Below, piece after piece: positions 1 to 10,128 of a DNA stretch of 64,000 nt. Both the position numbers and the translations under genes were made by a program. The notes under the pieces are model-generated. The model saw only the letters and a program-made list of their open reading frames with translations. It was not told the DNA's origin and did not search any database. Numbering within the stretch: position 1 is the stretch's first letter; each line of letters begins with the position of its first letter. This DNA is from Chitinilyticum aquatile DSM 21506 (GTDB lineage Bacteria; Pseudomonadota; Gammaproteobacteria; Burkholderiales; Chitinibacteraceae). Location of the stretch: contig NZ_AUMS01000001.1 in the NCBI RefSeq assembly GCF_000430805.1, forward strand, positions 124,001 to 188,000. The letters are read 5' to 3'.

Positions 1-1
1 T

Positions 2-943
2 GCCCTGACCATCAACCAGGTCTGCGGCTCCGGTCTCAAGGCCGTCGCACTGGGCATGCAGTCCATCCTGTCCGGCGACAATGAAATCGTCATTGCCGGT
101 GGTCAGGAAAACATGAGCGCCTCGCCGCACTTGCTCAATGGCAGCCGTGACGGCTTCCGCATGGGCAATGCCTCGCTGGTGGACAGCATGGTGTACGACG
201 GCCTGACCGACGTGTATCAGGGCTACCACATGGGTGTCACCGCTGAAAACATCGCCAAAAAATACGGCATTACCCGTGAAGAGCAGGATGCACTGGCCCT
301 GGCCAGCCAGCAAAAAGCAGCCGCAGCACAAGCTGCCGGTCGCTTTGCGGATGAAATCACTCCGGTCGTGATTCCGCAGAAAAAGGGTGATCCGGTGGTG
401 TTTGCCAGCGATGAATTCATCAAGACCAATGTGACGGCAGAAGGGCTGGGCAAGCTGCGGGCGGCCTTTGACAAGGAAGGCACCGTCACCGCCGGCAATG
501 CATCGGGCATCAATGACGGCGCTGCTGCCGTCATGCTGATGACGGCTGAAAAAGCTGCCGCACTGGGCCTGAAGCCGCTGGCGACGATCCGTGCCGCTGC
601 CTCCGCCGGTGTTGATCCGAGCATCATGGGCATGGGTCCGGTACCGGCCACCAAGCGTGTGCTGGAGCGTGCCGGCTGGAAGCTGGAAGAGGTTGACCTG
701 ATCGAGGCCAACGAAGCCTTTGCCGCCCAGGCGCTGGGTGTGGCCCGCGAAATGCAGTGGGATATGGACAAGGTGAACGTGAACGGCGGTGCGATTGCAC
801 TGGGCCACCCGATCGGTGCGTCCGGTTGCCGCGTGCTGGTCACCCTGCTGCACGAAATGGTGCGCCGTGACGCCAAGAAGGGCATCGCCACCTTGTGTAT
901 CGGCGGCGGCATGGGGGTTGCGCTGGCGGTCGAGCGCAACTGA
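2..943 (+). CDS. Acetyl-CoA C-acetyltransferase (thiolase), 5' end missing
   Basis: This is the C-terminal 313 codons of a type II biosynthetic thiolase, which condenses two acetyl-CoA to acetoacetyl-CoA, the first step of PHB synthesis or ketone metabolism. The nucleophilic cysteine lies at residue 8 of the visible fragment (NQVCGSGLK). The C-terminal catalytic blocks [14 protein letters not shown] and CIGGGMG are intact. About 80 N-terminal residues lie left of the window. PHB granule genes (phaP, phaR) 24 kb away make a PhaA role possible, but AtoB-like or other thiolase roles cannot be separated from sequence alone. A strong terminator follows the stop codon. Confidence 0.93.
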   Translation, partial: ALTINQVCGSGLKAVALGMQSILSGDNEIVIAGGQENMSASPHLLNGSRDGFRMGNASLVDSMVYDGLTDVYQGYHMGVTAENIAKKYGITREEQDALALASQQKAAAAQAAGRFADEITPVVIPQKKGDPVVFASDEFIKTNVTAEGLGKLRAAFDKEGTVTAGNASGINDGAAAVMLMTAEKAAALGLKPLATIRAAASAGVDPSIMGMGPVPATKRVLERAGWKLEEVDLIEANEAFAAQALGVAREMQWDMDKVNVNGGAIALGHPIGASGCRVLVTLLHEMVRRDAKKGIATLCIGGGMGVALAVERN

Positions 944-954
944 GGTAGCCTCTG

Positions 955-994
955 CCCATGAAAAAGACCCGCTGCGGCGGGTTTTTTTCATGGG
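955..994 (+). terminator. Rho-independent terminator after the thiolase gene
   Basis: A GC hairpin (ACCCGC/GCGGGT, loop TGCG) is followed by a run of seven T. It sits inside a longer inverted repeat with outer arms CCCATGAAAAA and TTTTTTCATGGG. The right edge overlaps the first copy of the 49-bp palindrome. Confidence 0.85.
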
Positions 995-1040
995 TATATG
1001 ATCGTAGCCATTTCAGATCTGGGGCTGTATGGGTATACCC
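992..1040. repeat. 49-bp dispersed palindrome, copy 1
   Basis: It begins GGGTAT and ends ATACCC at exactly 49 bp, with GTAGCCATTT in the left arm and GGGGCTGTA in the right arm. Position i pairs with 50-i around a 5-base loop. It lies between the thiolase gene and cysS, both on the plus strand. Confidence 0.75.
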
Positions 1041-1152
1041 ATGCTCTTGTTGCTTCAGTCTCGTTGCGATAATCCCGCGTGCGGGAAGTCGCCATACGTG
1101 CTCTTGACGCATTTGCTAGAATTGCTGTTTTGCCAACGCCGGACTGCCACTC

Positions 1153-2547
1153 ATGCTGTCGCTCTACAACACCCTTAGCCGCCAGAAAGAAGTCTTCAAG
1201 CCGATTACCCCCGGACACGTGAACATGTACGTGTGCGGCATGACGGTGTACGACTACTGTCACATCGGGCATGCGCGCATGGTGGTGGTGTTCGACATGG
1301 TGGCGCGCTGGCTGCGCAGTTCGGGCTACCACGTGAACTACGTGCGCAACATCACGGACATCGACGACAAGATCATCAAGCGGGCCGTGGAAAACGGCGA
1401 GCCCATCCAGAACCTGACCGAGCGCTTCATTGCGGCGATGAACGAGGATTTTGCCGCACTCGGCGTCATCCGTCCCGATCATGAGCCCAAAGCGACCGAG
1501 CATGTTGGTGGCATGCAGGCCATTATTGGCAAACTGTTTGACAAGGGCATCGCCTACAGCGCGCCGAATGGCGACGTGTATTACTCCGTGAAGGATTTCG
1601 ATGGCTACGGCAAGCTCTCGCGCAAGGATTTCGACGAGCAGCGCGCGGGCGAGCGGGTAGAAGTCGATCCCAACAAGCGTGACCCGCGTGATTTCGTGCT
1701 GTGGAAGGCCGCAAAGGCCGATGAGCCGGCTGAGGTGAAATGGGATTCGCCCTGGGGCAAGGGGCGTCCGGGCTGGCATATCGAATGTTCGGCAATGAGC
1801 TGCCACCATCTGGGCGAGCATTTCGACATTCACGGTGGTGGCGAGGATCTGCAATTCCCGCACCATGAAAATGAAATCGCGCAAAGCGAAGGTGCGCACG
1901 GCCACCAGTATGTGAATTACTGGCTGCACAACGGGTTCATCAACGTCGACAACGAGAAGATGTCGAAGAGCCTGGGCAACTTCTTCATCATTCGTGACGT
2001 GCTGGCGAAATTCGATGCCGAAGTGCTGCGCTTCTTCATCCTGCGCGCACATTACCGCAGCCCGCTGAACTACAGCGACGTGCACCTGACTGACGCCAAG
2101 AATGCACTGACACGACTCTACACCACGCTGAATACCGTCGCGCCGGCGGATGTGGTCATCGATTGGGCCGAACCGCATGCTGCACGCTTCAAGGCCGCGA
2201 TGGATGATGATTTTGCCACTTCGGATGCGATGGCCGTGCTGTTCGATCTGGCCAGCGAGGCCAATCGCCACGCTGGTACCGAGCAGGGCGCACAACTGGC
2301 GGGTGAACTGAAGGCACTGGCCGGGATCCTTGGTTTGCTGCAGCGCGATCCGCAAGCCTTCCTGCAGGGCGGTGCTGGCGGAGAAGGCGAATGGACCGCC
2401 GAGCGTATCGAGGCCGCGATTGTCGCGCGCCGCGACGCGCGGGCGGCGAAGAACTGGACTGAGGGCGACCGTATCCGTGACGAGCTGGCCGCGGCCGGCA
2501 TTGTGCTGGAAGACAAGGCGGGCGTAACCAGCTGGCGTCGTTCCTGA
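1153..2547 (+). CDS. cysS: Cysteinyl-tRNA synthetase
   Basis: A class I aminoacyl-tRNA synthetase charging tRNA-Cys in the cytoplasm. It has 464 aa, the usual length. The HIGH signature is at residues 37-40 (CHIGHARM) and KMSKS at 269-273. The zinc site that selects cysteine is visible as C28, C212, H237 and E241 (ECSAMSC, FPHHENE). The C-terminal anticodon-binding part ends normally. Just upstream, TGCTAGAAT (1114-1122) looks like an extended -10 promoter element. The gene converges on pgk, with a palindrome copy and a bidirectional terminator between them. Confidence 0.98.
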   Translation: MLSLYNTLSRQKEVFKPITPGHVNMYVCGMTVYDYCHIGHARMVVVFDMVARWLRSSGYHVNYVRNITDIDDKIIKRAVENGEPIQNLTERFIAAMNEDFAALGVIRPDHEPKATEHVGGMQAIIGKLFDKGIAYSAPNGDVYYSVKDFDGYGKLSRKDFDEQRAGERVEVDPNKRDPRDFVLWKAAKADEPAEVKWDSPWGKGRPGWHIECSAMSCHHLGEHFDIHGGGEDLQFPHHENEIAQSEGAHGHQYVNYWLHNGFINVDNEKMSKSLGNFFIIRDVLAKFDAEVLRFFILRAHYRSPLNYSDVHLTDAKNALTRLYTTLNTVAPADVVIDWAEPHAARFKAAMDDDFATSDAMAVLFDLASEANRHAGTEQGAQLAGELKALAGILGLLQRDPQAFLQGGAGGEGEWTAERIEAAIVARRDARAAKNWTEGDRIRDELAAAGIVLEDKAGVTSWRRS

Positions 2548-2559
2548 GTAGAGAATCCA

Positions 2560-2608
2560 GGGTATGTACTTGTAGCCTTTTGATTTGAAGGGCTGTAAGC
2601 CCATACCT
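2560..2608. repeat. 49-bp dispersed palindrome, copy 2
   Basis: Starts GGGTATG and ends CATACCT at 49 bp; the core is TGTAGCCTTTT and GAAGGGCTGTA. It lies in the convergent cysS/pgk junction, directly before a conventional terminator. Confidence 0.8.
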
Positions 2609-2617
2609 GATGGTGTA

Positions 2618-2650
2618 AAGAAAAAGCCCCGCAGTGCGGGGCTTTTTCTT
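2618..2650. terminator. Bidirectional terminator between cysS and pgk
   Basis: The arms AAGAAAAAGCCCCGC and GCGGGGCTTTTTCTT surround the loop AGT. A T-run is present on both strands, so the hairpin can end both cysS (+) and pgk (-) transcripts. Confidence 0.92.
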
Positions 2651-2668
2651 GCAGCAGATAATACTGGC

Positions 2669-3901
2669 TTACTTGTCGCTCAGTGCTTCCACGCCCGGCA
2701 GTGCCTTGCCTTCGAGGAATTCCAGCGATGCACCACCGCCGGTGGACACGTGCGAGACCTTGTCTTCCAGGCCGGCCTTTTCCACGGCGGCAACCGAATC
2801 ACCGCCGCCAACAACGGTGATGGCGCCGGCTGCAGTGGCTTCAACCAGCGCGTGAGCGATGGCGAAGGTACCTTCGGCCGAAGCGTCGATTTCGAAGACG
2901 CCCATCGGGCCATTCCAGAGCACGGTTTTGGCCGACTTGATGATTTCGGCGTAGCGGGCACGGCTGGCGGCACCGATATCGACGCCTTCCTGGTCTGCCG
3001 GAATGGCGGTCGAGGCAACCTGCACCAGACCATCGAGCGTGCGGGCATCGAAATCCAGCTTTTTGGTGACCATGGTGTCGGACGGCAGTTCCAGCTTGTC
3101 GCCGGCCTTGGCCATCAGTTCGCGGGCCAGATCAACCTTGTCGTTTTCGCACAGCGAGCGGCCGATTTCATGGCCCTGTGCCTTCAGGAAGGTGAATGCC
3201 ATGCCGCCACCGATCAGCAGCTTGTCGACCTTGGGCAGCAGCGCTTCAATGACGTCAATTTTGCCGGAAATCTTGGAGCCGCCGATGATGGCAACCAGCG
3301 GGCGAACCGGCTTGTTTACCGCGTCGCCGAGGAAGTCGAGTTCTTTCTTCAGCAGATGGCCCGATGCGCGCGGCAGATCAACGCCGACCATCGAGGAGTG
3401 GGCGCGGTGGGCAGTGCCGAAAGCATCATTGACGAATACGTCGCCCAGTTTGGTGAGGCTGGCGCGGAATTCAGCCACCTTGGCCGGATCGGCCTTCACG
3501 CTGTTGCCATCGGCATCCTTGGCCTTGCCTTCTTCTTCGATATGGAAGCGCACGTTTTCCAGCAGGACGACGGTGCCGGCTGCAAGCGTCGCGCAGGCTG
3601 CTTCGACTTCGCTACCTACGCAGTCATTCAGGAAAGTAACCGGCTTGCCCAGCAGCTCGGACAGGCGGGTGGCGACCGGAGCCAGGCTGTATTTCTCGAC
3701 CTTTTGGCCATTCGGGCGGCCCAGGTGGGACATCAGAACAACGGAAGCGCCCTTGTCGAGTGCGTAACGGATGGTCGGCAGAGCCGCGCGGATGCGCTTG
3801 TCGCTTTCAACAACGCCATTTTTTACCGGCACGTTGAAGTCAACGCGCATCAGAACACGTTTGCCTGCGAGGTCGAGGTCTTCAATGAACAGCTTGGTCA
3901 T
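2669..3901 (-). CDS. pgk: Phosphoglycerate kinase
   Basis: A glycolytic enzyme that transfers phosphate from 1,3-bisphosphoglycerate to ADP. It has 410 aa. Recognisable blocks in order are RVDFNVP near the N-terminus, [10 protein letters not shown], the hinge-region [17 protein letters not shown], and the C-terminal nucleotide site [13 protein letters not shown] with [15 protein letters not shown]. The start chosen ([16 protein letters not shown]) matches the family and has GGGAG upstream. The frame stays open for 25 more codons to 3976, but that stretch does not resemble Pgk. Confidence 0.97.
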   Translation of the reverse strand: MTKLFIEDLDLAGKRVLMRVDFNVPVKNGVVESDKRIRAALPTIRYALDKGASVVLMSHLGRPNGQKVEKYSLAPVATRLSELLGKPVTFLNDCVGSEVEAACATLAAGTVVLLENVRFHIEEEGKAKDADGNSVKADPAKVAEFRASLTKLGDVFVNDAFGTAHRAHSSMVGVDLPRASGHLLKKELDFLGDAVNKPVRPLVAIIGGSKISGKIDVIEALLPKVDKLLIGGGMAFTFLKAQGHEIGRSLCENDKVDLARELMAKAGDKLELPSDTMVTKKLDFDARTLDGLVQVASTAIPADQEGVDIGAASRARYAEIIKSAKTVLWNGPMGVFEIDASAEGTFAIAHALVEATAAGAITVVGGGDSVAAVEKAGLEDKVSHVSTGGGASLEFLEGKALPGVEALSDK

Positions 3902-4081
3902 GCAACAGCTCCCGAATGGACGAGGGTAAATAAAGCGGCATTGTAGCGCGGATGTGTAGCCATCTATAGCAGACATGGCCGGGAAAGCCGGAAAAAAGCG
4001 GTTTCAGTGATGTGGCGCAAATCCCCGCCCGCAGCGGTTCGTGCTCTGCTGTTGCAGGGGGGGCTCCTGACCGCAGCTGGT

Positions 4082-4110
4082 GTGCCGGTTCGCCTTTGGC
4101 AAACCGGCAC
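4082..4110. other. Hairpin downstream of the EAL response-regulator gene
   Basis: GTGCCGGTT and AACCGGCAC form a 9-bp perfect outer stem extended by CGCC/GGCA around TTT. It lies 7 bp past the minus-strand stop codon. No T-run follows on either strand, so it may be a Rho-dependent or processing hairpin rather than an intrinsic terminator. Confidence 0.4.
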
Positions 4111-4117
4111 GAAAGCG

Positions 4118-6343
4118 TCAACGTGCCGGATTGTTGCGTTGCTGCAGCCATTCGCGGAAGGCGGGCAGTGGCATTGGTTTGGCGTAGAGATAGCCTTGCG
4201 CTTCGTCGCAGCCCAATCCGCGCAGGAAACCGGCCTGCTCGGTGGTTTCCACGCCTTCGGCAATGGTGGTCAGGCCCAGTTTGGCTGCCAGTGCGACAAT
4301 CGTTTCGGCATACATGCCGCCGCGGCCATCGGCAATTTCGCGTACAAAGCTCTGGTCGATCTTGAGGCAGTTGATCGGCAGGGCGCGCAACTGCCCCAGC
4401 GAGGAAAAGCCGGTGCCAAAATCATCGATCGAAATGCGCACGCCGAGTTCTTTCAGCGCACCCAGTGCCGAAATGACCACCTTGGGCTCGTCCATGGCGA
4501 TGCTCTCAGTAATTTCAAGCTCAAGTGCAGTGGGGGGCAGGCGGTGCGAGCCGAGAATGTCGGCAATGCGGTCGATCAGCAGGCGGTTGCGGAATTGCGG
4601 CATGCTCACATTGACGGCAACGCGCTGCGGCGCACCGTTCAGATCCTGCAGACTGCGCCAGGCGTCAGCAGCTTCGGCAAGTACCCATTCGCCGATCTCG
4701 ACAATCAGTCCCGAGTATTCGGCCAGCGGGATGAAGACGGATGGCGGCTGGATGAAACCGCTTTCGCCTGGCCAGCGCAGCAGTGCTTCCATACCGACGA
4801 TGCGGTTGCTTCCCAGATCGATCTGGGGCTGATACCAGACCTGAAGTTTCTTGAGCTGGAAATCATGACGCAGGTGACGGATGACTTCCAGGCGCCAGCG
4901 CGTGTTGTCTTCCATGTCGGCCATGAAGTATTCATGATTTTCGTGGTAGTGCTTCTTGGCGCGATTGAGCGCGATATTGGCGCGCTTGAGCAGCGTGAAG
5001 CCCGACTCGCCACCTTCGAGCATGCGGCAGTAGCCACTGGTGATGCTGACGGGCAGATGATGTTCGCCCACGGCAAAAGGCTGCGAGAAAATCCGTTCCA
5101 GATTGGCCGGGTTGAGCAGGGCTTCCGGGCCCAGCAGGCCGAAAATGTCGGCGCCGGCGCGCGCGAGCCGGCAGCTGCTGCCGAGGTGCTCTTCCAGCCG
5201 GTCGGCGACGGCTACAAGCAGTGCATTGCCGACATCGTGGCCCAGCCCGTCATTGACGTCGGCGAAATGGTCCAGATCAACAAGGCAGACCACTTCGCCG
5301 GGCCGGTTTTCGCGTGAAGCGATGTCGAGCCAGAGAATGAAGCAGCTGCGATTGGCAAGCCGGGTGAGCGCGTCGTGATAGGCCACATAGTTCAGCATTT
5401 CGACCTGCTTTACATTGCCAAAGCAGGCGCTGATGTTGGCGGCGAACACTTCGACCAGCTGGCGGTCCTGTTCGCTCAGTGCGCTGCCGGTGTGCAGGTA
5501 GACAGCTGCTTCTTGGTTGCCGCCGCGCAGGAACAGCGTGGTTGTTTCCGCCTCGAAGAGATGGGCCTGCTGCGTCATGCAACGGCAGATGGCGTCTTCG
5601 ATTTGCGGTTCGTGCAGTGCTTCCACAGGAGAGGTGATCAGATGGGCCAAGCGGCCTGCCGCGCCGACAATGTAGAGCCGGTCATCCTCGTTATTGAGCG
5701 GGGAGCCTCGCTGCGCGCAGACGATGCCGTCCAGTGGCAGCTTCAGCAGTGAAGTCATCTGGGTGAGAACGCCTTCGGCGAACTGGGTCAGCGCATGCTT
5801 TTCCATCAGGTCGGCTACTGCATTGACAATCAGTTCAAGGCCACGGCGGTTTTCGGCGATGGTGCGTATCTGGTCATAGGAGCGCAGCGCCGAGGTAATG
5901 GCTGTGATCAGCCGGGTGCGTGTCAGCTCGGACTTGGTGCGGTAATCATTGATGTCGTATTCGTTGAATACGGCGATTTCCGGTGCATAGCCCGGCTGGC
6001 CCGTACGCAGAATGATGCGGCATTCGGTCATGCCATACTGCTTGCGGATGTCGCCTACCAGCTCCAGGCCGGCCTGGCCGCTTTCCATGACGACGTCCAG
6101 CAGGATGACGGCGAAATGGCGCTGTGTTTCGAGCAGTGCGCGCGCCTCGGCCGCCGAGGAGGCATGGGTCAGTTCCAGCTTGCGATGCTGGATGGTAATG
6201 CCGTGCAGGGCAAGCCGTGTCGCAGCATGGACGGCTTCATCATCATCGACCACGAGAATCGGCCATGCCTGAATGTCTGTTTCGGCAACATGCTCGTCTT
6301 CTTCCAGCCATTCCAGCACTTCATCCTGATGCGGCTCTGTCAT
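4118..6343 (-). CDS. Response regulator: receiver, DUF3369-like, degenerate GGDEF, EAL phosphodiesterase
   Basis: A 741-aa output protein of a two-component pathway that probably hydrolyses cyclic-di-GMP. The N-terminal receiver has the acidic pair in VVDDDE and phospho-acceptor D83 (ILLDVVMESG). Next comes a region resembling DUF3369 sensory domains. The GGDEF signature is replaced by AGADIF, so cyclase activity is unlikely. The EAL domain is complete: EALLRW, ELEITES, ISIDDFGTGFSS, KIDQSFV and AEGVET. The start at 6343 has AAGGA nine bases upstream; an ATG at 6352 abuts that site and is less likely. It is the last gene of a three-gene operon, one base past the kinase stop codon. Confidence 0.93.
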   Translation of the reverse strand: MTEPHQDEVLEWLEEDEHVAETDIQAWPILVVDDDEAVHAATRLALHGITIQHRKLELTHASSAAEARALLETQRHFAVILLDVVMESGQAGLELVGDIRKQYGMTECRIILRTGQPGYAPEIAVFNEYDINDYRTKSELTRTRLITAITSALRSYDQIRTIAENRRGLELIVNAVADLMEKHALTQFAEGVLTQMTSLLKLPLDGIVCAQRGSPLNNEDDRLYIVGAAGRLAHLITSPVEALHEPQIEDAICRCMTQQAHLFEAETTTLFLRGGNQEAAVYLHTGSALSEQDRQLVEVFAANISACFGNVKQVEMLNYVAYHDALTRLANRSCFILWLDIASRENRPGEVVCLVDLDHFADVNDGLGHDVGNALLVAVADRLEEHLGSSCRLARAGADIFGLLGPEALLNPANLERIFSQPFAVGEHHLPVSITSGYCRMLEGGESGFTLLKRANIALNRAKKHYHENHEYFMADMEDNTRWRLEVIRHLRHDFQLKKLQVWYQPQIDLGSNRIVGMEALLRWPGESGFIQPPSVFIPLAEYSGLIVEIGEWVLAEAADAWRSLQDLNGAPQRVAVNVSMPQFRNRLLIDRIADILGSHRLPPTALELEITESIAMDEPKVVISALGALKELGVRISIDDFGTGFSSLGQLRALPINCLKIDQSFVREIADGRGGMYAETIVALAAKLGLTTIAEGVETTEQAGFLRGLGCDEAQGYLYAKPMPLPAFREWLQQRNNPAR

Positions 6344-6344
6344 T

Positions 6345-8840
6345 TCATGCATTCCTTGTTGCGGCAGGTGCCGTGATCGGTATTTCAAGCAGGAAGCGGG
6401 TGCCATTTTCCGCGCTGCTTTCAAGTACCAGAGTGCCCCCCAGTACATTTTCGGTCAGGTTTTTAACTATGTATAGACCAAGTCCGCTGCCGCCTTCGGC
6501 CAGCTTGGTTGTGAAGAAGGCGGCGAAGACATCCTGCTGCAGCTCTGGCGGAATGCCGCAGCCATTGTCGTGATAGGACAGAAGGACACGCTCATCATCA
6601 CTGAAGCTGGCTGTGATCGTCATTCTGCCGGCTTGTCCGGCGGGAAAGGCGTGCCGGATGCTGTTCTGGATGAGATTTGTAAGAATCTGCTCCAGTGCAC
6701 CGGGATAACTGTCGAACAGCATGCCGGCAGGAATGGCGACATCCACGCTGTGCGGCTGATGTTTCAATAATGGCGAGAGTGTCGTCAGTACCTCGGTGAC
6801 GGTCTGCGCGAGGTCAAACTGGCGGCGTCGGTCGCTGGTGGTGTCGCTGGCTACAATCTTGAAATGTGAGATCAACTCGCTGGCGCGTCGAGCGTTGCGC
6901 TCGATCAGTTCGGCCGCCTCGACGCTGAAGGCCATGAAGCCCTGCAAGGAAGATTTGCGCAAGGTGCCGGCTGTCTGTTCGCGATCCAGCTCCTGCACGC
7001 TGTCGCGCAAGGTGGTCGCAACGGTCAGTGTATTGCCCAGTGGAGTGTTCAGCTCATGGGCCAGTCCGGCAACCAGTCCGCCCAGTGAGGCCAGTTTTTC
7101 CGAATGCATCAGTGTTTTCAGTGCCTGCTCGAGCTCGAGGTTGGCGCTGTGCAGCTCATCGCGACTCGCCGAAACTTCATGCTGCAGGCCCTGCTGGATG
7201 GCGCGCAGCTCGTCTTCGATCTTCTTGCGGTCGTCGATGTCGACATCCATGCAGACGTAGACTTCTTCCCCGAGATAATTGCCGACCGGAAACACGGTAC
7301 TCAGCATCCAGCGCTTGTTGCCATTTTTGGTGCGCAGGTGCACTTCAACGGGGGCACAGGCGGTTTTTCTGCTGGCAATCAGTGCTAGTTGCGTCAGGAA
7401 ATCGAGCATTTCCCGGCCAGTGATCAGTAGCTCGTCGATGCGGTGGCCGACGGCCTCATCGGAACTCCAGCCGAAGAGCAGTTCGCTTGCGCGATTCCAG
7501 AACACGATGCGGCCATCGATGGTGTAGCCCTGGATTGCGATATTGGGCGTCTGGTCAATGATGGCGTGCAGGATGGCTTCGCTTTCCTGCAGCGTATGCT
7601 GCGCCAGCTTGCGGGCAGTAATGTCGAATACGATGCCATCAATCAGAATGGCGCCGGAAGGGTGTTCGCGCGCCTGTGCACACTCGAGCACCCAGATCCA
7701 CTGGTCGCGTCCGGATTTCAGCCGGTATTCGATTTCATATGTGCCCTCACGCCGCTGGTGCTGCTGCACGAGAGCCTGAACACGCTCACGATCCTGCGGG
7801 TGAATCAGATCCATGTACTGCCTGTTTCCCGAAGGCAGGAAATCCCGCTCGCCATAGCCGGTCAGCATGCTGATGCCGGGACTGGCCAGCAGGAGCTGAT
7901 GGCCGCTTTCCATCGGCTTGCTGCGAAAGACGACGCCGGGAATTTGCTCGACGAGCAGGCGGTAATTGCGCTCGCTGTCAGCAAGTTCGTCGGTCAGATT
8001 CTGCAGATCCGCATTCTGGCGGCGGCTGAGGTAGAGCGCATTGAGTGCGAACCAAGCGGAGAGAAATGCCAGCAGAGAAAAGGTCACGCCTCCGATCAGG
8101 ATGATGAAGGCCAGGCGATTGCCGGCGCTGTTGTTCTGTGGTGGCGGCGAATCCCAGTAAAGCTGCCAGTGGCCTGCACTGTCGAGTTTTTCCTGCAGCA
8201 GGATCTGAGCGCTGCTTTCCGGATCGCCACGCACGAAACGCAGTGATTGCTCCTTGCCGGTTTCGACTGCCAGCCGTGGTTTGAGTGCCGCCTGTGGCGT
8301 TTCACCCAGTGCGCGAGCCAGCTGCTGGCTATCGACCCGGCTGATCAGGACGGCGTCATCCTGCACGGGGATGATCCGGTAAATCGCGTGTGGGTCCACC
8401 AGATCCTGCCCCCAGAGGGTCAATCCTCCGGCAAGGCTGTGGGCGATGGTTTTTTGCAGGCTGCTGGCAAGTGGCTTGTCCGTGCTCAATATCCCATTGG
8501 GGTATTGGCTGGCAACGATTGAGAACGGTGCTTTTGCGGTCGATACGTATGCATATCGAAAATCAGCGCTGGTGCTGGCCGACGGAGAAGACAGACAGCT
8601 GGCAGGCTTGGCCGGAGGGCTGCATTGGCCAAGCAGCTGCTGTTCCAGCATGAGCTGGCGGTTGAGCCACTGTTTGAATGCGTTGCTGCGGGCAACGGCT
8701 TCATTGCGGTACTGCTCGGTTTCCACCGTGCTGGCCTGCGTCACGATGGCCCGGTAGGCCTGATGGCTGGCAAACAGCGCCAGCAGTGTGACGAAGGTCA
8801 GAATGCCTTTGGCAGCGGATAATGGCAGTCGGCTGATCAT
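6345..8840 (-). CDS. Membrane PAS-domain sensor histidine kinase
   Basis: An 831-aa hybrid-free histidine kinase. A membrane segment at about 10-28 and another at about 243-268 bracket a periplasmic sensor region of about 210 residues. Two PAS domains follow (about 290-415 and 420-540), then a coiled coil. The phospho-acceptor is H595 in AGLAHELNTPLG. The ATPase domain has the N box (NLIQNSIRHA), DNGCGIP and GSGLGLYIV. It lies between the HDOD-EAL gene (9-bp gap) and the EAL response regulator (1-bp gap), so the response regulator is its likely partner. The signal sensed is unknown. Confidence 0.93.
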   Translation of the reverse strand: MISRLPLSAAKGILTFVTLLALFASHQAYRAIVTQASTVETEQYRNEAVARSNAFKQWLNRQLMLEQQLLGQCSPPAKPASCLSSPSASTSADFRYAYVSTAKAPFSIVASQYPNGILSTDKPLASSLQKTIAHSLAGGLTLWGQDLVDPHAIYRIIPVQDDAVLISRVDSQQLARALGETPQAALKPRLAVETGKEQSLRFVRGDPESSAQILLQEKLDSAGHWQLYWDSPPPQNNSAGNRLAFIILIGGVTFSLLAFLSAWFALNALYLSRRQNADLQNLTDELADSERNYRLLVEQIPGVVFRSKPMESGHQLLLASPGISMLTGYGERDFLPSGNRQYMDLIHPQDRERVQALVQQHQRREGTYEIEYRLKSGRDQWIWVLECAQAREHPSGAILIDGIVFDITARKLAQHTLQESEAILHAIIDQTPNIAIQGYTIDGRIVFWNRASELLFGWSSDEAVGHRIDELLITGREMLDFLTQLALIASRKTACAPVEVHLRTKNGNKRWMLSTVFPVGNYLGEEVYVCMDVDIDDRKKIEDELRAIQQGLQHEVSASRDELHSANLELEQALKTLMHSEKLASLGGLVAGLAHELNTPLGNTLTVATTLRDSVQELDREQTAGTLRKSSLQGFMAFSVEAAELIERNARRASELISHFKIVASDTTSDRRRQFDLAQTVTEVLTTLSPLLKHQPHSVDVAIPAGMLFDSYPGALEQILTNLIQNSIRHAFPAGQAGRMTITASFSDDERVLLSYHDNGCGIPPELQQDVFAAFFTTKLAEGGSGLGLYIVKNLTENVLGGTLVLESSAENGTRFLLEIPITAPAATRNA

Positions 8841-8849
8841 TGTCCTGGC

Positions 8850-10067
8850 TCAGGGGGCACTGACTTCATTAAGTAGCTGATCGGTCCAGTTCATGGCATC
8901 CAGCAGCAGGCCGGCAGCGTCGCCGCTGATGCTGTTTCCGCTCGGGGTGCTGGATTCCATGGTTTCAATTTCGCCGAGCAGCTCGCCAAGTACTCCGCGG
9001 CCATGCAGCAATGCGGCATGCACATCGTCCTGCAGCTGCAGCGGGGTCAGCAGACTTTCCTTGGGCTGGTGATAGAGTGCTTCAAGCAATGACAGCAGGC
9101 CAACCATGAAGCCCTGTTCGGAGAGTGAGCGATTGCCCGGATGACGGGATTTCACCAGCAGTTCCATCAGGCGGGCGCGACAAACCGCGAGGTTGATCAG
9201 CGGATCCTGTTTTGGCAATCCCTGTTCCTGGCGGGTGAACAGTAGCAGTTGTACCCAGCGCATCAGCTGACGGCGGCCGAGAATGGCAATCGCGCGCTCG
9301 ATGCTGTCGATGTGGCATGGGGCCCCGCAGGCAACGGAATTGACAAGCTTCAGCAGGGTGAAGCTGAGTTGTGGCGAGGGCTTGAAAGCCTGGACAAGTT
9401 CGCTGACGGGAGCATCGCGGTTCAGCATGCCGAGCAGCTGGAGGAGTGCCCAGTTGGGCGGATTGGAGTTACTGCGGCTCAGGATGGTCGGGCGGGCGAA
9501 AAAATAACCCTGGAAGAGGTCAAAACCGAGCTGATGACAGAACTCATACTCTTCCTGCGAATCGATTTTCTCGGCCAGCAATTTGACGCCGAAGGGACGG
9601 AACGCGGCAACGGCTGCCTCAATCTGTTCCCTGCTGCAAGCGGGCAGGTCGATCTTGATGTAGCTGATGCAGGGCAGGATCGGCCGGTGGGCTTCGTCCA
9701 GCTGCAGCACATCGTCAAGAGCAAGTGTGAAGCCCTTGCCGGCCAGCTCGAGGCAGCGTGCGACAACGGCAGGTGTCAGCTCTACCGTTTCCAGGATTTC
9801 CAGTACGACGGCATTGGCTGGCAGCAATTCGATGGTGTCGGACAGCAGCAGATCGGCGCTGACATTGATGAAACCGACATGGTTGTCCAGTACATGGGTC
9901 AGCCCGAATTCGCTGAATGCATTGCGGATGACGTGCGAGGTGGCGGCAAAATCATCGACGACATCGGCGCGGTTGGCGTGGCTGTTACGGAATAGCAGCT
10001 CGTAGGCGAAGAGTTCACCCTGGCGGTTGATGATGGGCTGGCGGCCGATGTGCAGAGTGCTCGACAT
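8850..10067 (-). CDS. EAL-like and HDOD domain signalling protein (YuxH type)
   Basis: A 405-aa cytoplasmic protein. The N-terminal half is EAL-like but degenerate: the catalytic EALLRW is AYELLFRN, and other blocks survive only as relics (FALALDDV-like, YIKIDL, AEKIDSQEEYEFC, FQGYFFARP). The C-terminal half is an HDOD domain (SFTLLKLVNS, ILGRRQLMRWVQLLLF). Family members are usually non-catalytic regulators. It is the first gene of the operon with the PAS kinase and EAL response regulator, which suggests an adaptor role in the same cyclic-di-GMP pathway. The start at MSSTLHIGRQPI is typical. Confidence 0.9.
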   Translation of the reverse strand: MSSTLHIGRQPIINRQGELFAYELLFRNSHANRADVVDDFAATSHVIRNAFSEFGLTHVLDNHVGFINVSADLLLSDTIELLPANAVVLEILETVELTPAVVARCLELAGKGFTLALDDVLQLDEAHRPILPCISYIKIDLPACSREQIEAAVAAFRPFGVKLLAEKIDSQEEYEFCHQLGFDLFQGYFFARPTILSRSNSNPPNWALLQLLGMLNRDAPVSELVQAFKPSPQLSFTLLKLVNSVACGAPCHIDSIERAIAILGRRQLMRWVQLLLFTRQEQGLPKQDPLINLAVCRARLMELLVKSRHPGNRSLSEQGFMVGLLSLLEALYHQPKESLLTPLQLQDDVHAALLHGRGVLGELLGEIETMESSTPSGNSISGDAAGLLLDAMNWTDQLLNEVSAP

Positions 10068-10128
10068 TGCAGGGAATCGCTGTTGGTTTTCCTTACTTTA
10101 GACGATGCCGGCCCATCATGGCGCAGCG

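Noticed and set aside
988-2604. Long 538-codon minus-strand open frame opposite cysS
   Set aside because: It is a shadow of cysS in GC-rich sequence; cysS has complete family motifs and the minus-strand translation has none.
2585-3946. Long plus-strand open frame (453 codons) opposite pgk
   Set aside because: It is a mirror frame of pgk with low-complexity, motif-free translation.
3924-3972. GGGTAA followed by TGTAGCCATCTATAG near pgk, considered as a degenerate palindrome copy
   Set aside because: The core is displaced and the termini do not pair, so it falls below the level of the other copies.
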